Shown one piece after another: positions 25,863-35,209 of a stretch of 64,000 nucleotides of DNA. Location of the stretch: positions 24,517 to 88,516 of the forward strand of contig NZ_JANFXK010000018.1 in the NCBI RefSeq assembly GCF_024459955.1, given 5' to 3'. The position numbers and the translations under genes were made by a program. This DNA is from Anaerovorax odorimutans (GTDB taxonomy: Bacteria; Bacillota; Clostridia; Peptostreptococcales; Anaerovoracaceae). The notes under the pieces were generated by a model. It ran no database searches, was not told the DNA's origin, and was given only the letters and a program-made list of their open reading frames with translations. Each line of letters opens with the position of its first letter. The first letter of the stretch is position 1.

Positions 25863-28430
25863 TCAGTCCTTTTTCTTTTTATGCTTTCGCTTTTCTTCCG
25901 CCAAATCCCGGTCCAGGCGCGGAACGATGTCTCCAGCCTTCACCATACGGATAAACAGATCTGTCAGCTTGGGATCGAATTGTTTGCCTCTCTGCCGCTG
26001 CAGCTCCTCCAGTGCGTATTCAACCGTATAGGGTTCTTTGTAGGAGCGCATGGAAACCATTGCGTCGAAGGCATCGGCAATGCAGAGAATTCTGGCGGAA
26101 AGCGGTATGTCTTCCCCTGAAATTTTGCGCGGATAGCCCTGCCCGTCATAGCGTTCGTGATGGCCGATAACGGCCGGAATCACATAGTCCAGAGACGGCA
26201 GATGGCGAATGATGCCCACCGAACTTTCCACATGGCCTTTTATGATTTCGTATTCTTCATCCGTCAGCTTGCCGGGCTTGTTGAGAATATCCTCCCGAAT
26301 GCCGATCTTTCCAATGTCATGGAGCAGACCTGCTTCCCGGATCAATTCAACGAAATCATCCCCCATATCGTAGGCCTCCGCCAGACAGGACGCATAGTAG
26401 GCCACGTTCTTTGAATGGCTGAAGGTATAATGGTCCTTGGTATCAATGGCGGCAGTAAGGGCATAGATCGTGGGAGCGTATTCGGAGTAAATATCCTGCT
26501 TGTATTCGCTGCTGTCCACATTGTTTTCTGATTTGGCGTTTATGTTGCTTTCATGGGAAAGCATGATTGCGTTCTTTCCTCTGCGTTTAACCTGATAAAC
26601 CGCCATATCGGCGCCTTCAACCAATTCCTTTACACTGCCGGCGGCATATGGATAAGAGCTGATTCCGCCGCTCACCGTAAGAACTTTCAGCGCATAATCC
26701 GCCGCGGTTTTATTCATATCCATGATCTGCCTGCGGATATTTTCCGCCAGATTGCTGGCGGACAGCATGTCATACCCCGGCAGGATGATCGCGAACTCTT
26801 TCCCGCTGTATCGGGCGGTATAGCCGTTATTGCCCACGCTGGCCGTAATGGTCCTTGCCACGCGCTGCAGGGCCAGATCGCCTTCCCTGTCTCCGTACAG
26901 CTGATTGTACAGCTTGAAGTCGTCCAGATTCAGTATGATAAGAGCCAATGACCGATCTTTATTTTTTTCAAATTCATCTTCCAAAACCTCATAAAAATAT
27001 TTGCGGTTTAAAAGACCTGTGAGGTCGTCAGTTCTGGCCTCCTGATACGCTTTTTCATAAAGTCTGGCATTCTTTACGGCAATGGCTCCAATAGAGCTGA
27101 CCGATGTGAGAAAACTGATATCGTCATATGTAAATCTGCCGTACGTGTCCCTTTTGGATACTCCGATCAGGCCGATCAGTGTATCTCCGTCCTTCAGCGG
27201 GGCAAAAATTTTGATATCCAGATTGCGGATCTGTTTTTTCTCTTCTTCCCACATCGCCTTATAGGCGGTCAGACATTGAAACTCCTCCATAAGCAGACAT
27301 TCATTATGCTGGTTCAGATAGCCGATGACCGGATTGCTCTTGTCCAGCGACATGGTCTTATTGTCCAGGGGGCTGGCGCTGTGAGCGATATCATAAGTGT
27401 TTTCCCTGCTGTTTTCTATAAATATGTAAACCTTATCCGCATCCAGCATCTGCTCGACCGTGCGGGTCACTTTTTCCAAAACCTGATGGACTTCCAGACT
27501 GCAGGATATCTCCCGGCTGAACTCCTTTAAGGTCTCTGACCTGGCGATTTCCTCTTTTATAAAAACCGTATCCACAAATCGCTTCATGGCGTAATACAAA
27601 AGGAAGGTGACAAGGGTAAAGAGGATTGCCGTAGCGAGCACATACCGGTCTTCATATTGACCCAGAGCTGTCCGTATAAAGCGCTCCAGCGGTGCAATCA
27701 CATTGGAAAACAGCAAAATTACGATCACCGCCACAACCACATAGCAGCTTCCCTTTGAAACCAGCAGCGTCAGCTTAAACAGCCGCCTCCTGTACATGGC
27801 ATAAAACATGCAGAAGATCATCAAAAGCGCTGACAGTATGTCAATGGGAAATCCTTCGAACACAGGAAAGCACAGACATACCTGCCCGAAAAAAACGCTG
27901 ATAATTCCAAGCAGGATCGGAGTAAGCTGCCTTTTACGGATTTCATCGGTCTTGTAGCCCCGCAGCATAATGATGAACATATGAATCAGTACCGCGCCGC
28001 AGACCAGGAACAGAACCGCAACGCTCCATGTGATATGATAAACGAAGCCCACGCCTCCATTGGGCTGCGCCACCGGTTCCGGAGCCTTCAGAAAGAACCC
28101 GGTCAAAATATTAATGATATTGATTGCCAGCGAAAGCACCAGCCAAAGGAGCCGGAGTCTCGACTTTTTCGCTCCGACGAATTCCTCCATAAAGCAGAAG
28201 AACGCGAAGGGCATCATCAAAAGGCCGAAAATAGAAATATCGTACCACAGCTTCTCACTGGGCCAAAACTCCATACGCATGCAGAACGAACCGCCTACCC
28301 ACAGCACCCCCAAAAACAGCACCATGATAAAAGCATCATTCAGCTTTGTGCGTTTGGCTGCGATAAAAGCGAAGAGCAGGAGCAGATAGCAGCAGAGAGC
28401 GATGATCGGAATGAACACAAAATTATTCAA
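25863..28430 (-). CDS. Membrane GAF-GGDEF-HD-GYP protein (cyclic-di-GMP phosphodiesterase, degenerate GGDEF)
   Basis: 855 residues. An N-terminal block of seven to eight helices (1-300) precedes a GAF sensor domain (about 315-465), a GGDEF domain (about 480-640) and an HD-GYP domain (about 655-850). The GGDEF signature reads Y-S-G-K-E-F, so diguanylate cyclase activity is doubtful. The HD-GYP domain is intact (HDIGK, HHERYDGQGYP), so hydrolysis of cyclic-di-GMP is likely. I chose the TTG start at 28430, behind AAGGAGG and overlapping the GH3 stop codon; an ATG at 28457 has no ribosome binding site. It is the last gene of the fbp operon. Confidence 0.88.
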   Translation of the reverse strand: MNNFVFIPIIALCCYLLLLFAFIAAKRTKLNDAFIMVLFLGVLWVGGSFCMRMEFWPSEKLWYDISIFGLLMMPFAFFCFMEEFVGAKKSRLRLLWLVLSLAINIINILTGFFLKAPEPVAQPNGGVGFVYHITWSVAVLFLVCGAVLIHMFIIMLRGYKTDEIRKRQLTPILLGIISVFFGQVCLCFPVFEGFPIDILSALLMIFCMFYAMYRRRLFKLTLLVSKGSCYVVVAVIVILLFSNVIAPLERFIRTALGQYEDRYVLATAILFTLVTFLLYYAMKRFVDTVFIKEEIARSETLKEFSREISCSLEVHQVLEKVTRTVEQMLDADKVYIFIENSRENTYDIAHSASPLDNKTMSLDKSNPVIGYLNQHNECLLMEEFQCLTAYKAMWEEEKKQIRNLDIKIFAPLKDGDTLIGLIGVSKRDTYGRFTYDDISFLTSVSSIGAIAVKNARLYEKAYQEARTDDLTGLLNRKYFYEVLEDEFEKNKDRSLALIILNLDDFKLYNQLYGDREGDLALQRVARTITASVGNNGYTARYSGKEFAIILPGYDMLSASNLAENIRRQIMDMNKTAADYALKVLTVSGGISSYPYAAGSVKELVEGADMAVYQVKRRGKNAIMLSHESNINAKSENNVDSSEYKQDIYSEYAPTIYALTAAIDTKDHYTFSHSKNVAYYASCLAEAYDMGDDFVELIREAGLLHDIGKIGIREDILNKPGKLTDEEYEIIKGHVESSVGIIRHLPSLDYVIPAVIGHHERYDGQGYPRKISGEDIPLSARILCIADAFDAMVSMRSYKEPYTVEYALEELQRQRGKQFDPKLTDLFIRMVKAGDIVPRLDRDLAEEKRKHKKKKD

Positions 28431-30063
28431 TTCGCGTCCCCTCCTTTCGCACGGCATATATGGACTTCTGAAGTTCTAAAAGGTCTTTTATCTCGTACAC
28501 GGAGGGGTTGACCTTTCTCAGTTTCTTTTGATGCCTTCTCTCGTATTCGGCAAAAGTCCCGCATTTCAGTATGGTGATCTGCAGCGGGTCCATTCCCAGA
28601 ATCATTTTCAGATCTTTATAATCGTGATCCACATATTTGAAATACACGGTCAGATGCTCTTTCAGAATCTCTTTGCCCACCGCCTGACTGGCCAGTGAAT
28701 CCGGCGCCAGTTCCACATAGACGTGCATGAAAGGCTTCTTATTTTCGTTGTATTCTTTGGCTGCGAACCAGTCCTCAATATCCAGGCCCGACAGATCGAC
28801 CACGGTCTGTACAGCGCTTTCCGTAATTCTTGTGAATCCTGCGATATCAATGACATTGGACACCCGGTCAATGTACTTGAACCTGGGGATCTTTGTCTGA
28901 TCTTCGCTGTTTTCCAGTCCCATACAGCGGTACACGTCCCCAACCCGGTAGCGCATAAAAGCTCCGCCTTTGAGGACGGAAATCACAATCTCATATTTTT
29001 CACCCGGCTGCACCTCGTCCATAAGATAAGTTTTGGGCTGATAGGTTTTATCCTCCAGATTTTTATTCATCTCCGCCTCGGGAATGAATTCATAAAAACA
29101 GGTGTCCGGGAAAAAGTACATACCTTCCCTTGTCCAGGTTTCCGTACCAATACAGGACGGCTCCGTTCCTGCGAAGAGTTCCATCGGCCTCACACCCCAC
29201 AGTTCCTCCAGCTCATCTTTATAGCAGTGGTTGTCCGTGCCGGCCACCATAAAACCTTTCAGGTCGAACAGGTCCCTGGGTATCAGGTCTCTGCCTTCTT
29301 TTTTGCAGGTACGCTTTGCTTTCAAATACCGGAGAAGGAACTTGGGAGACAGCGTAACAATCGAAGAGCCCTTTTTTCCGGAACCGCCTCCGCCCATCTT
29401 GGAAAGTGTCTGGCTTACAAAATAAGCGACGCTGCCCAGTCCGAAAAAATAGTCGATGCCCTTTGACATCGCCAGCTTAAAACCCCTTTTATTCCTTTCG
29501 GAAAAGGACATGCCTTCCGCCTCTTCAACCGGCGGCAGGAATTCGATGCTGATCTCGTCGTGGAGCGCCCTGGGGAAAAGTCCCGTGGCATAGGGAAGCG
29601 GCGCCAGCCCATAGAGAAACGTATCTGTCGCTTTTACATCAAATTTTTTCTTTTCCGTACTTGTGGATAAAATCATACATGCCAACACATTGTTCTTATA
29701 GGTATTGAGCATGCTCTGGGTATAGGGCGCCACCTTAATAGGATGTTTTCCTCCCTCCCAGGTGGTCTGTATCCATATAATCGGATCGTCGGGCAGCATC
29801 CCGCCCTTTTTCTGCAGAAGTACATCGGCATAATCTTCATAGGTTGTCAGCGGAAACTTTTCCCGCAGTTCATCAATAGAGTGAATACGCCTTCCCTGCA
29901 AAAGCTTTTTCCCCAGCTCTGATTTTTCCCAGAGAAAAAGCTGTTCTTCCATGAGGCGCTTTTGTATCCTCATGTATTCACTGATGTTCAGATCCAGGAA
30001 TCCGCAATATTCATTCCAGATATCCTCTGAACGTTTCTTCTTAAGTTTTTCCTCAAATTTCAT
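28423..30063 (-). CDS. GH3 auxin-responsive family protein (acyl-adenylating enzyme)
   Basis: 546 residues of the bacterial GH3 family, which belongs to the ANL superfamily and typically joins a carboxylic acid to an amino acid through an acyl-AMP. Family-like segments are the N-terminal FPLTTYEDYADVL, the central MELFAGTEPSCIGTE, and YRVGDVYRCMG plus YIDRVSNVIDIAGFTRITE in the C-terminal half. The ATG overlaps the TGA of the upstream ICMT-like gene (ATGA), and its 3' end overlaps the GGDEF/HD-GYP gene, so the three are translationally coupled. Bacterial GH3 substrates are mostly unknown. Confidence 0.85.
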   Translation of the reverse strand: MKFEEKLKKKRSEDIWNEYCGFLDLNISEYMRIQKRLMEEQLFLWEKSELGKKLLQGRRIHSIDELREKFPLTTYEDYADVLLQKKGGMLPDDPIIWIQTTWEGGKHPIKVAPYTQSMLNTYKNNVLACMILSTSTEKKKFDVKATDTFLYGLAPLPYATGLFPRALHDEISIEFLPPVEEAEGMSFSERNKRGFKLAMSKGIDYFFGLGSVAYFVSQTLSKMGGGGSGKKGSSIVTLSPKFLLRYLKAKRTCKKEGRDLIPRDLFDLKGFMVAGTDNHCYKDELEELWGVRPMELFAGTEPSCIGTETWTREGMYFFPDTCFYEFIPEAEMNKNLEDKTYQPKTYLMDEVQPGEKYEIVISVLKGGAFMRYRVGDVYRCMGLENSEDQTKIPRFKYIDRVSNVIDIAGFTRITESAVQTVVDLSGLDIEDWFAAKEYNENKKPFMHVYVELAPDSLASQAVGKEILKEHLTVYFKYVDHDYKDLKMILGMDPLQITILKCGTFAEYERRHQKKLRKVNPSVYEIKDLLELQKSIYAVRKEGTRIE

Positions 30064-30647
30064 ACATGCTTCTTTCCCGCTGCGATTGTCCTGATACAGC
30101 GCTTCCCGCTTTTAACTGTAGGGATCAGAAACGGGACTTCTTGTTTATATCTGTTATAATCACGAAAGTAGTTCGGAAACGTCCACATGTCCTGCATAAT
30201 TACATACAGTACATTACATACACCAAAAATAGTTCCGCCCCAGACCATTGGAGCTGTCGGCATGGCCAGCGCAAAGCAGGCGTACATACCGATAAACCAA
30301 AGTACACCGGGATGCCTGCACAGTGCGTACATCCCTTCTGAATAGACCCTGGGCCGGCCTTCCTCCCGAATATAGGTGTCTTCAAAGGGAAGGGCGAAGA
30401 AAAGCGTATAAATCAGCAATGCCAAAAATACGCCCGACAGAGCCAGAAGCACCACCTGCCTGACTCTGCCGCTTTCCTCTCCATTCCAGCCTACTGCGAA
30501 CATCATCACCGTGGCGATAACCAGCAGGAAAAATCCCAGGAAAAAGGCCGGCTTTAACAGTCTTAATCTTAACCTTACAGAATTTACATCATAAATCACA
30601 AACAATACGAAAGCACAGAGCCCCGTTATTATACATGCACCTCTCAT
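30060..30647 (-). CDS. Isoprenylcysteine carboxyl methyltransferase-like membrane protein
   Basis: A 195-residue integral membrane protein with five or six helices. The stretch EGMYALCRHPGVLWFIGMY (about 105-123) and the C-terminal FRDYNRYKQEVPFLIPT are the RHP-x-Y/G and D-Y-x-x-Y-x-x-x-V-P-x-L-x-P features of the ICMT/PEMT-type methyltransferase superfamily. It lies between fbp (13 bp away) and the GH3 gene (4-bp overlap). The substrate is unknown; pairing with an adenylating GH3 enzyme suggests lipid or acid modification at the membrane, which is inference only. Confidence 0.65.
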   Translation of the reverse strand: MRGACIITGLCAFVLFVIYDVNSVRLRLRLLKPAFFLGFFLLVIATVMMFAVGWNGEESGRVRQVVLLALSGVFLALLIYTLFFALPFEDTYIREEGRPRVYSEGMYALCRHPGVLWFIGMYACFALAMPTAPMVWGGTIFGVCNVLYVIMQDMWTFPNYFRDYNRYKQEVPFLIPTVKSGKRCIRTIAAGKKHV

Positions 30648-30660
30648 AGCCTCTCACATC

Positions 30661-32610
30661 TTAAAAGCTTTCTTTCAGCTGGCCGGTCCGATAGGCGTTC
30701 ACCAATGCCTGCAATTCCCTGACTTCCTGTTCCAGCTCCTTACCCTGGTCAGTGTCGCGGACCGTCATTCTCTTTGGAAGCGTCTCTACCGTAGTAATCT
30801 GCGGCGTATGGAACACCTGCGTCCCATCCTCCTTCAGCGGTTCATACGGCTTGTGCTCCGACAGAGCCATATACCTGGAATTGAAAATGAAGGTGTATCC
30901 TGCGATTCCCGTCTGCTTCTGATAAGCCTTGGAAATTCCGCCGTCGATAATAATCAGCTTGCCGCCTCCCTTAACCGGGCTTTCACCGTCTTTAATCTTC
31001 ACCGGTACATGTCCGTTGAGAATATGGGAAGTTTTCGGATCCAGGCCGAATTCTTCCAGTATCTTTTCGCAGACAGCTTTGTCGTTGATCAGCTTATAGT
31101 ACTCTGTCGTATGCTCTTTGTGTGATTTTTTGTCAGCAATGAAGCAGCGCTCGAAGGTCGTCATTTGATCCTTGCCGAACAGCGGCGAATTGTTGCTGAG
31201 CCACAGATACCACATGATATCTCCCGATCTTCCGATTTCTTCCGATTCGTCGGGCACAAAATAAGCTTTTCGCACCTGCTCGTCCAGATAGTCCATGTAG
31301 GCCTTGCCCTTTTTGGTAACGCCGTTGACCGTACATTCTTTGAACTCTCCGTCCGCTGTCATTGGAATACATCCGTGGTACAGCAGGTTTCCGTTGATGC
31401 TCTTGTAAAGACTGCCGTGGCTGTACATGAAGCGGATATGCTTCTGCAGCTTTTCACTCTGCAGGAACGCTGCCTCCAGGGACTGGAGAGTCTCCTTTTC
31501 TTCCTTTGTCAGCTCATACGGGTTTTCCGGATCAATGGTTGGAAAGTTCTTGTCCCGCAGTTCGTAAGTAACGCCCTTGATCTCAATGGTGCCATTTTCA
31601 TAATCCACTTTGTCCAACAGCATTCTGTGTTCCAGCTTGTACTCAGGATGCGCCATGATCCGCTGGCCCTCCACCTTGAACTGGCAGATGGCAATTGCCT
31701 TGTTCATTTTGGCCGCCAGATCTTCATCTACCGGATCGTATTCATTTTCATCGAGGATTTTAGGCTTGAAATATTCACACGGGTCGTCGCCATAGATGGT
31801 TGAAGCCAGGATCGCCAGCGGCCGCAGATTGATCCCGTACCCGATTTCCAGCATGTCGAAGTTGTTATAACTGATGTTCATTCTCAGAACATTGGTAATG
31901 CAGGCCCAGTTTCCTGTGGCAGCTCCCATCCACACAATATCGTGATTTCCCCATTGAAAATCCACGTCATGATAATCCATCAGAAAATCCATGATCGTAT
32001 CCGGGTGCGCGCCCCGGTCCCAGATATCGCCGATAATGTGAAGCCTGTCTACGGCCAGATTGCTGATCAGGTTGGCCAGCTTGATAATAAACTCTTCGGC
32101 TACCCGGCATTCAATGATGGAGTCAATGATTTCACTGTAATAGTGTGCTTTGTTGGCCTCATCGTCGGCGTGAAGCAGTTCATCCATGCTGTAAGCCAGG
32201 TATTTGGGAAGTCTCTTACGTACTTTTGAACGAGTGTACTTTGTAGATACGGACTTACAGATCTCCACCAGCTGGTAGATAGCCGATCTGCACCATTTGT
32301 CAAAGTCAGCTTCGGAAGCCTTTCTTCTTTTCAGCTCAGCCTCCGCGTTGTAGACCAGCGCAGCCAGTCCCGCTCTTTCCTCTCTGGAAAGGTCAGGCCC
32401 GAAGATCTCATCTACTTTTGAACGAATGACGCCGGAAGCGCTTTTCAGCATGTGGATAAAAGCTTCGTGCTCTCCATGGAGGTCACTCAGAAAATATTCG
32501 GTCCCTTTGGGCAATGCCAGAATCGCGCTCAGGTTGATTATCTCAGCGGAAGCCGCCTTTATGTTCGGATAATCTTTTGACAAATGCCTTAAGAATTGTT
32601 CATCAATCAT
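30661..32610 (-). CDS. fbp: Fructose-1,6-bisphosphatase, class III
   Basis: 649 residues, the usual size of the Firmicutes-type class III enzyme, which dephosphorylates fructose 1,6-bisphosphate in gluconeogenesis. The metallophosphoesterase motifs FLSDLHGEHEAF (about 41), IIGDIWDRGAHPD (about 195) and WGNHDIVWMGAA (about 223) are present, as are NGHVPVK and IIDGGISKAYQ near the C-terminus. It starts behind GAAGGGAAC. A copy of the TTATACGAT end-unit repeat lies 30 bp upstream. It is the first gene of the fbp-ICMT-GH3-GGDEF/HD-GYP operon. Confidence 0.95.
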   Translation of the reverse strand: MIDEQFLRHLSKDYPNIKAASAEIINLSAILALPKGTEYFLSDLHGEHEAFIHMLKSASGVIRSKVDEIFGPDLSREERAGLAALVYNAEAELKRRKASEADFDKWCRSAIYQLVEICKSVSTKYTRSKVRKRLPKYLAYSMDELLHADDEANKAHYYSEIIDSIIECRVAEEFIIKLANLISNLAVDRLHIIGDIWDRGAHPDTIMDFLMDYHDVDFQWGNHDIVWMGAATGNWACITNVLRMNISYNNFDMLEIGYGINLRPLAILASTIYGDDPCEYFKPKILDENEYDPVDEDLAAKMNKAIAICQFKVEGQRIMAHPEYKLEHRMLLDKVDYENGTIEIKGVTYELRDKNFPTIDPENPYELTKEEKETLQSLEAAFLQSEKLQKHIRFMYSHGSLYKSINGNLLYHGCIPMTADGEFKECTVNGVTKKGKAYMDYLDEQVRKAYFVPDESEEIGRSGDIMWYLWLSNNSPLFGKDQMTTFERCFIADKKSHKEHTTEYYKLINDKAVCEKILEEFGLDPKTSHILNGHVPVKIKDGESPVKGGGKLIIIDGGISKAYQKQTGIAGYTFIFNSRYMALSEHKPYEPLKEDGTQVFHTPQITTVETLPKRMTVRDTDQGKELEQEVRELQALVNAYRTGQLKESF

Positions 32611-32638
32611 ATCTGTTCCCTTCTCCTCAGATCATAAA

Positions 32639-32700
32639 ATTATACGATATTCACCAGTTGAGCCGGCAATGCCGCTTCCAATTGGAGAAAATAGTATGGA
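32639..32700. repeat. Solitary end unit of the dispersed repeat, upstream of fbp
   Basis: The first 28 bp (TTATACGATATTCACCAGTT, then GAGCCGGC) are identical to the left end of copy A at 20400-20428. After that the sequence differs, with a CCAATTGG palindrome and an ATAGTAT end. There is no core repeat attached. Confidence 0.75.
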
Positions 32701-32977
32701 AAGTAAGTAAATTGTATAGACTATTTTATTTTATCATAAGTCAATTACCACCGCAATGAGGATATTTAGCTCCGGCGGATAATCTTGCGGCCGGCTTCTT
32801 TTCTTTTAAAGCTTTGAAATCCGTTTTGTCCGCGGTAATGCAAAAGCTCTCTTACCTCAGCGGCAGAGAGCTTTCGTGCGTTCATTTAAAGGAGTGTAAA
32901 ATGTCAAAGATACAAACATTTACTCTATAGTATGATTACCATACGGTTTGTGTGCTTGATTTCTGCGAAAATATTGT

Positions 32978-33330
32978 ATACTATGCGAGTCAGGTCGCAG
33001 CAGGTTATGATCCTGCCTCCGGACTGTGTTCGGCTAAGAAGAAACGTCTATCTGGGGTTTCGCATTGTAACGCGCTAAATTATTTCCGGATCTTTTGTCC
33101 AGAAAAATAGGCAGGAGCGGATCTTTTTTCAACGTTCCTTACCCTTGCCGGTCAATCTTAAGTGGAAATTTCACAAAAATAAATCTGGAATACCCGCAAA
33201 CCCACAGATTTCATCCGCTTTGGTCCAATTTCAAAGCAAAAAGCGCCAGGCCATCTTCTTTGCCAGACAGCTCGCAAGTTATACTATTTTCCTCAATTAA
33301 AAGCGGCGTTGCCGTAAGGCACAGAATGGT
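32978..33330. repeat. Dispersed non-coding repeat, copy C (inverted, internal deletion)
   Basis: The reverse complement of the core seen in copies A, B and D, sharing with D the ends CAGGTTATGATC and GCTGTCTGGC. About 130 bp containing the GCGACCAAA module are missing between TATGATCCTGCC and TCCGGACTG. An end unit (TTATACTATTTTCC...GGCGTTGCCG) follows at 33285-33330. Confidence 0.75.
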
Positions 33331-33344
33331 GAAACAGGCAGGTC

Positions 33345-33503
33345 CGGTAACTTTTCCGGATTTTTTCGAAAAGTTACGCATTTCTCAACGATCTGCGGCC
33401 TTCAAAACGCCTTTCAGCACAAATTTTCATTTCTTACGGTTTCGAGCACCCGCAGAACCCGCAACTTTGCGTAACTTTCCATCATTTTTTTAAAAGTTAC
33501 CGC
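33345..33503. repeat. GTAACTTT hairpin modules, copies 2 and 3, and adjoining GCGACCAA module
   Basis: Inverted repeats GTAACTTT/AAAGTTAC occur at 33345-33379 and 33469-33503, with the same T-rich loop as 23183-23219. Next to them, 33510-33580 carries the segment between GCGACCAAA and TTGGTCGC that forms the middle of repeat copies A, B and D. The remaining intergenic DNA up to 33650 shows nothing recognisable. Confidence 0.65.
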
Positions 33504-33652
33504 GGCCGGATTTGCGACCAAAATCCAACCTTCCTGACAAATCCCGCAGCCATCAGCCCGAAAAAAGCGTCTTGGTCGCAAGGCCATAGCCTGCGGAGAA
33601 ACCTCATCTACCGGGCTGCCTGCTGATAGGCAAAACGCCGGCCGCATGGCGC

Positions 33653-33680
33653 AAAAAAAGAGTCCCTGTTAAAAGACTCC
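33653..33680 (-). terminator. Probable terminator after the EcsC-family gene
   Basis: On the minus strand GGAGTC pairs with GACTC around TTTTAACAG, followed by seven T. It lies about 180 bp after the stop; the DNA between holds nothing recognisable. Confidence 0.6.
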
Positions 33681-33859
33681 TTTCCTGGCACTGTATGTAG
33701 AATTTTAAAGTCGGGTGTGATGAACATTTGCTGATACAGTACGTTGTCTATTCTATATGATAAGGCTTTAAATAGAAACCGGTAATTGTTGGTAATTTTA
33801 CGCAGCCTTGATTTTGACCCGTTAAGACAGTATGTCAGACCGGCATTCTCTCCGTTATA

Positions 33860-34657
33860 TTATATGCTCAGCTCTGCTCTTCCGCTTAAAAATCTCCGTT
33901 TGTATTTTAGATTGGCATACTCGGTCACTCGTTTCATATAAACCGTATTGTAAGCACCGCCTACTGCTCCAACGACAGGAATCCCCTGGAGAAATTTCAG
34001 GTACAGCAGTTCTCTTGAAAACAATGCCGCCGTCTCCCGAATCTGCTCTTTTTGGTCATAGTGCTCCGGAAGGGTTTGGTCCCGGATAAAACCGTCGGCA
34101 TCCCGGTTGATGGTTTCCGCCCGCTGTCCATAGGAAACCGCCCCTTGCAGCAGGAGCAGAATGAAATAACGCTCTTCCTCAGACTCATAATCGTAACCAT
34201 AGCTGAGCGCAATTTCATAGATGCTTTTCAGCATCATTGCAGTCAACAGGGCAATATCGGGGACACCGATTCCCAGAACGCCCAGCCCGACACCGGAAAC
34301 GCCCGACAGCAGCAAATTCACGCTTCCCGTACCTTGTGCGTTTCTGGAAAAAGCCCGTAAGGTCCTGCGGTCTTCCTGCACATCGGCTGCGTATTCCCTG
34401 ACTTTATAGTTCTTTTCCCGCTTTTCCTTGCGGTAGGTCTTTTCTATAACTCCTGTCCCCTTTTGGAAAACGATTCCAAATGCCTTGATAAACGCAGCAT
34501 CCAAGGTATCCTGCAATTTGTCCGGTATCTTTCCCTCCAGTGTTTGATTGAGGAACGTATCTTTTTTCTGCGCATGTTTTTTCAGAAACCGCTCTTCCTG
34601 CCTTTTCAGCTTTTGCCATTCTTTCTCCCAGGCGGTTTTTCTCTCAAGCAGCCCCAT
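33860..34657 (-). CDS. EcsC family protein
   Basis: 265 residues. The central DIALLTAMMLKSIYEIALSYGYDYESEEERYFILLLL region (about 130-165) is the EcsC core, preceded by a glycine-rich hydrophobic stretch (NLLLSGVSGVGLGVLGIGVP). In B. subtilis EcsC is encoded with the EcsAB transporter and its function is unclear; no such transporter gene is adjacent here. The ATG at 34657 has AGGAGG nine bases upstream; a GTG six codons earlier overlaps that site and is unlikely to be used. The first 50 residues are Lys/Glu-rich. Confidence 0.8.
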   Translation of the reverse strand: MGLLERKTAWEKEWQKLKRQEERFLKKHAQKKDTFLNQTLEGKIPDKLQDTLDAAFIKAFGIVFQKGTGVIEKTYRKEKREKNYKVREYAADVQEDRRTLRAFSRNAQGTGSVNLLLSGVSGVGLGVLGIGVPDIALLTAMMLKSIYEIALSYGYDYESEEERYFILLLLQGAVSYGQRAETINRDADGFIRDQTLPEHYDQKEQIRETAALFSRELLYLKFLQGIPVVGAVGGAYNTVYMKRVTEYANLKYKRRFLSGRAELSI

Positions 34658-34775
34658 ATCCTCTGACCTCCTCACTTTTGTATAAGGCCCATACCAAAGT
34701 ACACGCCCGGCTCGTAACGATTGTTGCCCCCATTATATCAAACTGCCGGCACAGCGGCCAGCAAAACAGGCAAAA

Positions 34776-34818
34776 AGCAAGGCCCTCTTGCCTTCTTATC
34801 AGCAGAGAGCCTTTGCGT
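34776..34818 (-). terminator. Terminator after the 40-residue membrane peptide gene
   Basis: On the minus strand GCAAAGGCTCTCT pairs imperfectly with AGAGGGCCTTGC and is followed by TTTTT. Confidence 0.65.
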
Positions 34819-34833
34819 GTTTCTTTCAATATG

Positions 34834-34956
34834 TCAGACCGGCAGCCTTCCTGTAAACTTGTAGTTAATCAGCACCGCGGCAAGAAGTATCACAACTCCT
34901 GCCCAAAATATGATCGCGCCCCGCTTGCCTTTTGGCATTTTCTCTTTTTCTTTCAT
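34834..34956 (-). CDS. Small single-span membrane protein (40 aa)
   Basis: MKEKEKMPKGKRGAI... has a charged N-terminus, one hydrophobic helix (about residues 15-31, IIFWAGVVILLAAVLI) and a short polar tail. The ATG has AAAGGAG at proper spacing; longer readings of this frame lack one. A terminator follows. No family is recognised. The strong ribosome binding site and terminator support expression. Confidence 0.55.
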   Translation of the reverse strand: MKEKEKMPKGKRGAIIFWAGVVILLAAVLINYKFTGRLPV

Positions 34957-35079
34957 AATAGAGGTCTCCTTTCCTTCATCAGATACACACTTGTTATTTA
35001 TTATACCAAAAGACCGAACCATTGACCAGCAAAAGGATATCCGCTATTGTCAATTCCGCAGAAGTCCAGATATTCAAAA

Positions 35080-35104
35080 ACCCTCTCCAAAAATCGGAGA
35101 GGGT
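35080..35104 (-). terminator. Terminator after metA
   Basis: ACCCTCTCC/GGAGAGGGT, a perfect 9-bp stem with a 7-nt loop, is followed on the minus strand by TTTTTG. It lies 105 bp after the metA stop. Confidence 0.8.
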
Positions 35105-35209
35105 CCATATCTTTATATGAGATAAAACGAACTTCGTATCACCATCACCACAGAAATTCCATTGCTGCAGCAAACGTCTTTGCGGCAGGAGCTACGGATT
35201 GGCAGTCTT

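Noticed and set aside
32845..32930. Nine-codon open frame (32901-32930) with a good AAAGGAG site, preceded by an AGCTCTC/GAGAGCT hairpin
   Set aside because: It ends just before repeat copy C and no gene follows in that direction. It may be a remnant of a gene cut by the repeat, but nothing else supports it.
33095..33493. 132-residue open frame in repeat copy C, partly similar to a frame in copy D
   Set aside because: The similarity follows from nucleotide identity of the repeats; copies A and B have stops in this frame, and no start signal exists.
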